A stretch of 64,000 nucleotides of DNA, taken from the NCBI RefSeq assembly GCF_964355755.1, contig NC_092679.1:17536932-17600931 (forward strand). The letters run 5' to 3'. A program made the position numbers and the translations under genes. Shown here piece after piece: positions 58,001 to 64,000 of this stretch; positions within the stretch are counted from its first letter, which is position 1, and each line of letters opens with the position of its first letter. Under the pieces are notes generated by a model. The model did not search any database, had not been told where the DNA came from, and saw nothing but the letters and a program-made list of their open reading frames with translations. The stretch comes from Antedon mediterranea (taxonomy: Eukaryota; Echinodermata; Crinoidea; Comatulida; Antedonidae).

Positions 58001-59154
58001 TTTTCATTGAGACAAAATAAATAACTTATCTCATTCTAATTTTATACATTCTTACATTTAACACGCATTGCTACGTGTGCGTTATGGTATTTTACCTCGA
58101 TTTTTCAATAGTAATTTCCTGTTATTTCAAACATCACACACAAACGTCGTGTACTTCCGATATTTTTGTGAAAATCATTACTCTTTCTATTATTTTCAAC
58201 AATGTGTACATTTTTAGTAGGATAGTAAACAACACAAGTATAGGCCTTTAATGCGTTTTGTGTATTTTTAAATATAGAATCTTGACAAGTTAAACTTACA
58301 TCAATAATGCTTAGATTTTAAAGACAGACGACAGATTTATTTTGTCTGAGTGATGTACATATTTATTTTTATATACAGTACTTCATTATGTTAATTATAT
58401 TAATTTAAATTAAATAAATCACTGTAATAACGTTGCAGGATTAATGACTAATTTGTTTGACTAAAGAAGAGTCTTTTTGAATTGTTGTTTTGATTATATA
58501 TAGAGGGCCCATAGATAATTATCATCTCCCCGCTGCGAAGGAACTGGAAAGGCCACTGTCTGTAAATGTTGAAATAAAAAAGAATAGGTCTAGGGCACCT
58601 CGTCTGTTCGGATCTAGGACTCCTGAAACGCGGGTGCCTATGTGTTTTATTGGTACTCTATACCTTCTCTATACTTATGGTTTTATAAACAAGGCTATAT
58701 ACATGGCTGCAGTCGCGTGCTCAAATTTAAGTTAGTGTTACCGACCGACCGACATAGTGAGCTGTAGAATAGGTGATATGAACAGGTTGGACTTATATGA
58801 GTACGATATCAGCGCTTTATCTTATATGGTTTAAGCAATCTTAGACATTACGTTTGTTTGTTTTACCATGTTTCTTATAGACACATATTTAAATATAATA
58901 TTCTTAATTACCTCTTGTTTCTGAAATTATTTGTTAAAATTGGTATTAAAAGTAAGCACCTACCATTTCCATTCACCGTTTTCAGTAAACTTCAACGTAA
59001 AAATCATCTCCACCGCCAGTAAAACCACCGGTATAAGGAGCAGATAGTAGATCTGATCATCCTCTAAATCGGTCACTCTCCACGCGACCAAAACTCCATG
59101 TACAGCGAATAAAAGTCTCGCCACTACCGCTTTGATGAGAGATATTACAGACAT
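46011..59154 (-). CDS. TMEM26-family multi-pass membrane protein
   Basis: Three minus-strand exons, 59154-58964, 47177-47012 and 46673-46011, join with consistent phases (2, 0) to 339 residues; human TMEM26 is of similar length. The N-terminus reads MSVISLIKAVVARLLFAVHG. The first splice junction restores GEWKWFCPSVLLYLASVVPG, and the second exon ends SEVNG with an NDS glycosylation sequon near residue 108. The third exon carries the family core: RWLLPKGELTRDQLSQLLLV, AADILEFS, LWAWSLLQFTLVL, MQDGPFLVMRLYLLIHHNVV and FFTCKNILVIMLQAYRI. An acidic Ser-rich tail follows. Several hydrophobic helices run from about residue 10 to 290. The family is of poorly known function (a surface marker of beige fat in vertebrates). 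Intron 1 is 11.8 kb and stuffed with transposons; intron 2 is 338 bp with a MITE. No frame break is present. Confidence 0.93.
46807..46947. mobile_element. MITE with CAGTGGCGGATTCAG ends, TMEM26 intron 2
   Basis: CAGTGGCGGATTCAGAATGT at the left and CTCTGAATCCACCCATG at the right are imperfect inverted repeats. CAGTGGCGGATYCAG ends are common in hAT-like non-autonomous elements, but no 8-bp target duplication could be fixed here. Confidence 0.5.
47283..47600 (-). mobile_element. Retroposon 3' remnant in TMEM26 intron 1
   Basis: TTCAATTCAATTCAATTCAA followed by CTTTTATTACAGACAATTGT indicates a minus-strand element with a (TTGAA)n tail, as at 9193. The rest is AT-rich and decayed, with no convincing coding. 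Confidence 0.45.
47735..48030 (-). mobile_element. tRNA-derived SINE
   Basis: On the minus strand the head reads TGGCCGAGCGGTTAAGA (A-box, plus 47999-48016) and GGTTCGAGTTC (B-box, plus 47951-47961). They are spaced as in a tRNA-Ser or tRNA-Leu type Pol III promoter. The head is followed by a body containing CTTTAAAGTGCACACGAG in plus orientation. The anticodon region does not fold into a real tRNA, so this is a SINE, not a tRNA gene. Its GTGAGTGAGTGAGTG 5' end forms one arm of the adjacent palindrome. Confidence 0.7.
48015..48134. repeat. Two contiguous perfect palindromes (81 bp and 39 bp)
   Basis: 48015-48054 and 48056-48095 are exact 40-bp reverse complements around one T. Directly after them, 48096-48114 and 48116-48134 are exact 19-bp reverse complements around one G. 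Both centres contain TTAATGATTAAG. No transposon ends are visible outside the SINE head on the left. Confidence 0.95.
49148..50122. mobile_element. Long foldback element with internal 141-bp tandem units
   Basis: Arms 49148-49421 and 49850-50122 are near-perfect reverse complements of about 273 bp. They include TCGACAACAGGAAGTAGCC at the outer ends and TGTTCAGAAAC at the inner ends. From about 49330 the unit TCTAACATTATTGACCTTTG recurs at 49472 and 49613, so the left arm's inner part is itself one tandem unit. No coding. It lies about 200 bp upstream of the Penelope-like fragment. Confidence 0.85.
50290..51903 (+). mobile_element. Penelope-like retroelement fragment, inactivated
   Basis: The reading frame from about 50310 shows the N-terminal part of a Penelope-like polyprotein (SEGEKTLISRGLKFCPKP, FSRRLRLREHF). 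Reverse transcriptase blocks follow: IIIKPADKGSATVAMD, FYFLPKIHKAGNPGRPIISG, VLATLDVSSL, HGTAMGTKMAPSFANLFMGQ and the catalytic YIDDIFMIW. It is broken by an in-frame TAG at 50931-50933 and by a frameshift near 51507 inside the DVSSL-YTNIPH block. It is cut off at about 51903 by TA-rich sequence, so the RT C-terminus and the GIY-YIG endonuclease expected for most of the class are missing. It sits between TA microsatellites (50258-50280 and 52002-52069) in TMEM26 intron 1, on the opposite strand. Confidence 0.85.
52002..52069. repeat. (TA)n microsatellite
   Basis: An uninterrupted TA array of about 34 dinucleotides lies 100 bp after the truncated Penelope-like frame. Confidence 0.98.
52070..54311. 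other. TMEM26 intron 1, AT-rich non-coding stretch
   Basis: Apart from the hairpin at 52962-52998 I see no coding exon, RNA gene or bounded element. Confidence 0.5.
52962..52998. repeat. CTAGATGGTACGC hairpin
   Basis: Arms 52962-52974 and 52986-52998 are exact 13-bp reverse complements around an 11-nt GC-rich loop (TCGCTTCGCTC). It is markedly GC-rich for its surroundings and may be the terminal hairpin of a transposon. Confidence 0.8.
54312..54412 (+). mobile_element. GTCGCG-hairpin element
   Basis: AGGCCATATACATGGCTGCA, AGTCGCGTGCTCAAGTTAG, CCGACCAACCAACCGACC and the terminal GTCGCGTTGCACGCGATTA. Same orientation and layout as 45244 and 58691. Confidence 0.75.
55396..55463. repeat. CCACAACATTTACCAACAT minisatellite
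   Basis: CAACATCCACAACATTTAC repeats about three and a half times with one shorter unit. It is non-coding, despite an open frame through it. Confidence 0.85.
56960..57868 (+). mobile_element. LINE (CR1/L2-like) 3' end with tandemly repeated 3' UTR
   Basis: 56990-57268 encodes the C-terminal end of a non-LTR reverse transcriptase: TYKALHGLAPDYIRELIS, PSRSLRSGDQFLLTLPKS, RRSFAAIAPSLWKKLP and FKSRLKAHLFSS, then a stop. The 3' UTR is a set of five units of about 105 bp. The element ends GGCGCTATATAAATACTG followed by (TTA)n, the tail expected for CR1/L2 LINEs. It is 5'-truncated and oriented against TMEM26. Confidence 0.85.
57295..57780 (+). repeat. 105-bp tandem repeat in the LINE 3' UTR
   Basis: Units begin CCCCGAAACCTTGACTCAGA at 57295, 57401, 57506 and 57611, with a diverged fifth near 57729. 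Each contains GGGATGGTGTCCGGCGGGGG. The first four are nearly identical, so amplification is recent compared with the fifth. Confidence 0.92.
58691..58766 (+). mobile_element. GTCGCG-hairpin element, truncated
   Basis: AGGCTATATACATGGCTGCA through GACCGACATAGTGAGCTGTA is present, but the terminal GTCGCG hairpin is missing. It lies 200 bp downstream of TMEM26 exon 1, in intron 1. Confidence 0.7.
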
Positions 59155-62100
59155 TTTGATTATTTACATTTAGTTAACTTAGGCATAGACCGCAATTTTC
59201 GAACACAATTAGCCTGTTCGTATAGTCTCCTTGTACAACAATCCTTTTGGTTATTCTAAAATACAATGCTAGAAACAGAAGTATTCCTTTACAAAGCTTG
59301 ATTAAAAAACTGATATAAAGTTAGTTTACTGCTTTCAGTACACAATTTAATCCCAAATTACGACTAGTTCCAATCTTGAAAAAGTTTCAGTTTAGAATTG
59401 GAATAATCACAATCCGATTTGCAGTTTCTTCGGCGCATTCATGGTTGTATTCGACAGAGAGTAATCGTGAAAGTGTGTGTGTGTGAGTTTTCCCATCACC
59501 GAGTCGTGACAAATATTTCTATTGATCAAAAATCCATGTGTCGGAAACGTCATCGGCTAAATCCTATAGGACAATCGTTTTTGTTGCTACGTTACGTGAT
59601 ACAATGGACAAATAGTTTGTTTTGTTGTAATGGTTCGTTGGTCTTATTCTTTTAAATGGATTTAGCAAGAATTATCATACAAAGTTGATGCACAGACGAA
59701 AGGCTAAAATGCTGTATTATCAATAAACACTTCATATCAGTTAAACTTTTCGTTATTTCGGATTGAATGTCAAATGTGAACGCAACGCAATGGAGTTGTT
59801 TTCAATTAATTGATAGCAAAATAATATTAATCACGAATTAAACTATAGTTTTCCATAAAGATAATGATCCAATTATACAGTATTAAGAAAGATCTTTAGC
59901 TATATAACTATAAGTTGTTTGTTACGGTGTAGGTTCAAAACTGTATTTCAACAATATAAGCTAAATATTTCGGCAAATATAGCGTTTCATACGTATAAAA
60001 AATCGAAACGCCGACTGGTGGACTACCCGTTTTATTAGTCTCATATTACTATGTGATTTTTTCTTAAATGCTGTAATATATTATATTGATATAGGCCTAA
60101 TTTCATTTTTATATATGTTTTAAGGATAACCATAAAGTTTTATTGAAGATAATTATTTTTTTTTTTGTGAAAAACCTCGATTGTAGAAAGTGACATGTAA
60201 TAATAATATTCAAGAATTCAAATAGAATGTGGATAGATTTATGCTAAGAAGGAAAATACAAATAAATAGTAGGGCGCGTTCAACAGGAGTTACACAGTGT
60301 GACGTCGTGACATGCTAACTCATAGGGACATGTAGAGAGACATGGGAAGTTCTTTCACTCCATGATCAACACAGTTTTGGTGGATTTTAGGTCAAAGCGA
60401 CGATATGCACAATTAGGTCGTAGGTCACAGGTAGTCACAGACCAAAACCTTCTTAATCTATTTATTTAACAGTAACTTAAGTGTGCAAAATGTGGTTTTT
60501 TTTTTACATTAAGCAATACAGACACATAGGGGGCGCTTGACTTCAACAACTGTACCTTCCAAAAGTATAGTATTTGTAATATATTACGTACTCCACAATA
60601 CTCAAATGTAGGTATTTGAAATTAAACACAAATAATGCACTAGTACAATAACAACGCTTGGTGACATCCTGTCAAGTTTTATTAATTGTTTCTTTATGTA
60701 ATTCCCGGCATGCTATTTCCTGCTGGAGTCATTGCCATTTCTTGAAACTTCTTGTTTTTGGCTGCTAACAGAAAATATTTACTAACTGATACAATACAAA
60801 CAAAATGCTCCAATATTTAATCTTTAATCATCTACTACGATGCAGACAAATTGTTGACAAATACAATTTGATCGAACGCAGATCGATATTAAAATACCAA
60901 GAAGTTGGATAATTACCAGCAGTTCATTTAATAGTACTATATCATACTTCTGTACAAACTACTATAAATTAATGGAAATACCCTTTACTGCATTTTCTTG
61001 TTTAACTTCGGTTTAAATTCTTCTTCAATTCAATTCCTGTCCTATGATTTGCATAATAGACAATTATGTCGTTCTGGGACCGCATCATAATACAATATAA
61101 AAATACCTCCAGAAGGTTACAAAAGCCATGACACATCATCTTTTGTTTTAACATACCTCTATATCCTTCCCTCTATATGCAGCAGATATTAGTAAACCAT
61201 TGACTTTGTATTTCTTTTTAACTCATTTATTCATGCTTTTTCCAGTGGAATGTACGGTTTTTACTGTATATGAAACTTACACACTTGGTTTTCATGTCTG
61301 TTTATTTTTTAAATATTCTAATTCAATTATACACCAATACTACAGTTCGCATTTGCATACGGTTTTAAAGCATCATCTAATATTTATTCAAATTAAATAG
61401 AAGTTTACGTTTATTTCTACAATGGTTCGTGTTATGATTAGACAAACATAATGCTAGAAGTAAAATATACACACTTGAAAGACTTTTTCGACAATAGAAA
61501 CGATAAACGAATTTGCCATTTAAACAGATGTTTAGTTTATTTATTGTTATAATTATAAATTACATAAATAGAAAATGCCTGTATGTATTATGAAAGTACG
61601 TTTTTTTTTATATTTTATTTATTTTTTTCTTTACATCTGAAGACTAAATATTCTGAATGGAAGTTTATTCAAGCATAACGACTTTGTTAGGAATGCTGAT
61701 AATATACAAATAATGAATGTTTATGAGTGTAATGGTACAAATAATGGCAGGAGGTGAATGATGAAAGGGTTATACTCAACGAGGCAAAGCCGAGTTGATA
61801 TACCTTTCGTCATTCACCAAATGCCATTATTTGTACCTTTACACGAATAAAAAACATTCAAGTAGTGTACATGGAGGCCTAGTCAGTCGTGGTTATAACA
61901 ATGGTTAACAATGGGGATAGTATAAGACAATAGAGTATATCATTTAACTAGAATTGTTATATAGATTTGTTATATATTAATATACATTATAATATAAAAT
62001 TAATAAATATTAAATAAAAATGATATGGTTATTTAGTTGCTTGTGATGAGAACAAATGGTTTACATTGGTTGAAGTCAATAGGTGTTATGTTTCGGATTA

Positions 62101-62680
62101 TAATACAATGGTTAACATAGGGTAAGGAAGTGAGACAATATAGTTTTTGTAAGATTTGAATTAGTCATGGATTCAATAAAGATGCACCTGGTTAATTAAA
62201 ACTAGTTAATTGAGGTTTTTGCTTGATGTATGCCGACATAATACAAAGACATAAGTTATTTGATCCGGATATTATAACAATGACTAAAACAAAAAGATAA
62301 GAATGAATAGTTTAAATAGCGTTTACAGGCAAAATATAGGCAAAATTGTAAGTATAAGTCAGATGTACAAATTACTGAAAAACAAATTACTAGGAAGTAT
62401 GAAACAATAGTTATTGTGTTTCGGGGCATATAACAATATATGTTAAAGGTGTCTTCCGACATATAATTAATACGGGGTATTTTATAACAAAGACAAAAAT
62501 AAAAAGAAGACTATAATGAAGTGATATAATAAGTATGTCTTGCTTGATCTTTGGCGACATAATCCAAAGACATAAGGCATTTTCTTCCGGATATTTAGGA
62601 TTTGAAAATAAAGGTTATTTAAGTATGTACAATTAAGTAAATAAAAGGTAATCTTCTGATGTCATGCATAAATTAATTTG
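59155..62680. other. TMEM26 5' flank and intergenic DNA
   Basis: The TMEM26 promoter should lie near 59155-59450, but no TATA or other clear element was identified. The rest is AT-rich. It holds a foldback MITE at 61714 and a CG-rich patch at 60297-60450 that shares a 15-mer with 12840. No gene is recognised. Confidence 0.5.
61714..61860. mobile_element. Foldback MITE with TGAATGTTT ends
   Basis: Arms are imperfect reverse complements: TGAATGTTTATGAGTGTAAT and GGTACAAATAATGGC at the left, with their complements at the right. They meet at ACTCAACGAGGCAAAGCCGA and GTTGAT. The central hairpin is CAACGAGGCAAAGCCGAGTTG. No coding. Confidence 0.85.
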
Positions 62681-62849
62681 TTATGTTTAAATATCGGGGG
62701 GGGGGGGTATTATTTGAAATTCTATGTCAGTGTTTTCAATTACATCGAAGTCACTCAAACTCTAGTACTAGTTCCAAAGTATTACCGTTACACGAGGTTA
62801 AAAGATTAATTCTAACGTGCATACCGGTAATGAACAATAATTTGAAAAC

Positions 62850-63306
62850 AGCAGTCTTAGCGGTAACGAGGAATTTTTGTTAGAAATTCTTGATGACAAC
62901 GATGAATTGGTAAGTTGAATCAATTTGTACAAGAAAAAAAAAAGAAATTTACGTATATTATTTTCCAAATGTTATTAAGATTTAATTTGTTCTGTCTGTT
63001 ACATGGGGTCTTGTTATTTAATTTTCAGATTCGATGTATAGAAGAGTTAATTGATGATCAGAACGAATTATGTAATGAAATGGTAAGTTACTATTTCTAT
63101 AAATTTATTTTTAAAATGGTAATAATATATGATATTTAGTCTAATATAAACAACATTTTGTATTACAGTACGGTATTTTGATTGAAAGTAGTAATAACGA
63201 AAGGGAAGAAACACTTCAATTAGAGAATGACATGGCAGTTGCAGAAATTTGCCGCATTGCAAGAAACAAAAGAGGTAATTTAGACGAAGAAGAAAATGAT
63301 TTATGA
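62850..63306 (+). CDS. Possible small exons of an unrecognised gene
   Basis: Three phase-0 compatible segments with good splice sites are seen. The first ends at 62909 (EEFLLEILDDNDEL, donor GTAAGT) with an uncertain 5' border. The second is 63029-63082 (IRCIEELIDDQNELCNEM, acceptor TTTTCAG, donor GTAAGT). The third is 63169-63306 (YGILIESSNNEREETLQL onwards, acceptor ATTACAG) to a TGA. The product is acidic and probably helical. ILDDND.LIRCI faintly recalls the SSXT (SS18) N-terminal motif, but the match is too short to name it. An alternative donor GTAATT at 63275 could join the third segment to the acidic frame downstream. No start codon was identified. Confidence 0.35.
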
Positions 63307-63493
63307 GTATGATTGCACTTCGACCAATGTTCCGACAGGAAATACAACAATGACAATTGGCTGAAACAAATTTAGTAAATGCCGAATGTAATCCTTTGAC
63401 TGTATATAACTCTCGATTATTTTGTAATCTTTACCTCATTCTACAACGCTACAGCGCTCGACAAGACAGACCAAAAACCAACAACTAGTTACT

Positions 63494-64000
63494 ATGGTTT
63501 CCGTGATTGAAATCATTGATCTTACTATGGACTCTGATGTCGAAGAAGATGTTATATATATAAGCAGTGATTCGGAATTTGAAGACGATTTTACAGCAGA
63601 GGAGGAGGAAGAGATGAGGGAAGAGATGGGGGATATGACGTGTTTAATGGCGATTCAACCCCCACCTCCAATGAACGTTGATTTCAATAATGTATCTAAT
63701 ACTGAAGAAGACGAACATTATATATCGAGAATAATTTCTGAAGAGGAGAGGATTGTATACGACGACACGTCATCGGTAGTTGACTACCACCTATTTCTGG
63801 CAAGAAAAGCCGATGTAGAAGATGAGGTAGAAGATGGGGTGTTTGCGGAAGAGTACCTGAACCCTGTGCTGGAGGCGGAGATTAAGAAAGAAACTACCGA
63901 ACTTGAGTACAAAGAAATAATGAGAACAATTGAGAAGGTTTTCATAGAAGAATTTATATTCATTCTGAAGGACATGGTTGAACGTTATAACTTTCACGGC
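63494..64000 (+). CDS. Acidic protein with tandem SUMO-interaction-like motifs, 5' part
   Basis: An ATG at 63494 opens a frame with no stop for 169 codons to the window edge. About 30% of residues are Asp or Glu (50 of 169), against about 12 Lys or Arg. The N-terminus VSVIEIIDLTMDSDVEEDVI, followed by YISSDSEFEDD, holds two hydrophobic cores (IIDLT and VIYIS), each followed by Asp/Ser/Glu. That is the layout of SUMO-interaction motifs in RNF4-type proteins. A short QPPPPM proline run lies near residue 57, and the last 60 residues look helical. No catalytic domain is visible in this part. A weak acceptor (AG at 63487-63488) would put an upstream exon in frame, so 63494 may not be the true start. 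Function is unknown. Confidence 0.55.
   Translation, partial: MVSVIEIIDLTMDSDVEEDVIYISSDSEFEDDFTAEEEEEMREEMGDMTCLMAIQPPPPMNVDFNNVSNTEEDEHYISRIISEEERIVYDDTSSVVDYHLFLARKADVEDEVEDGVFAEEYLNPVLEAEIKKETTELEYKEIMRTIEKVFIEEFIFILKDMVERYNFHG

Noticed and set aside
62683-62883. 66-codon open frame starting before the poly(G) run at 62696
   Set aside because: It is out of frame with the better-supported small exons and crosses a homopolymer; part of it could be an exon, but there is no independent support.

Overview
The window looks like nuclear DNA from an animal. Genes are split by GT-AG introns, the sequence is AT-rich, and it is crowded with short foldback elements, LINE remnants and minisatellites. 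The recognisable genes are a microtubule-associated EML (EMAP-like) WD40 gene at the left edge, a cluster of SPEC3/Stum-family membrane-protein genes, and a TMEM26-family gene. The SPEC3 family was named from sea urchin ectoderm and the octamer TAGGCCTA is strongly over-represented. I therefore lean towards an echinoderm or other ambulacrarian, but this is inference.

Layout: 171-3175 holds the last five exons of the EML gene (+). From 4655 to 37384 lies a head-to-tail tandem duplication, with copy 1 at 4655-21416 and copy 2 at 21417-37384. Every stretch I compared was identical, including homopolymer runs. The one difference seen is 799 bp of copy 1 (6166-6964) replaced by TT in copy 2. Each copy carries SPEC3/Stum genes A (three exons) and B (three exons), then exon 1 of gene C. 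The distal breakpoint falls inside the first intron of C. Only the second C gene therefore keeps its exons 2 and 3 (38068-39242), and the first C exon 1 (20841-21222) is orphaned. All three paralogues have the same phase-1 introns, so the orphan exon could splice in frame into exon 2 of the next A gene and make a chimera.

From 39243 to about 46000 there is no recognisable gene, only repeats, including an 845-bp element with short terminal inverted repeats and a 5-bp target duplication. A TMEM26 gene lies on the minus strand from 59154 to 46011. Its 11.8-kb first intron holds a broken Penelope-like retroelement, a long foldback, two back-to-back perfect palindromes beside a tRNA-derived SINE, and the 3' end of a LINE with a tandemly repeated tail.

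At the right edge, small spliced-looking coding segments (62850-63306) precede an acidic open frame (63494 to the window end). That frame starts with two tandem SUMO-interaction-like motifs and runs off the edge.

Biologically, the SPEC3/Stum genes point to cilia or mechanosensory membranes and EML to microtubules. I see no operon-like logic joining them. The main interest is a very recent copy-number change in a ciliary-gene cluster that may have created a new fusion gene.
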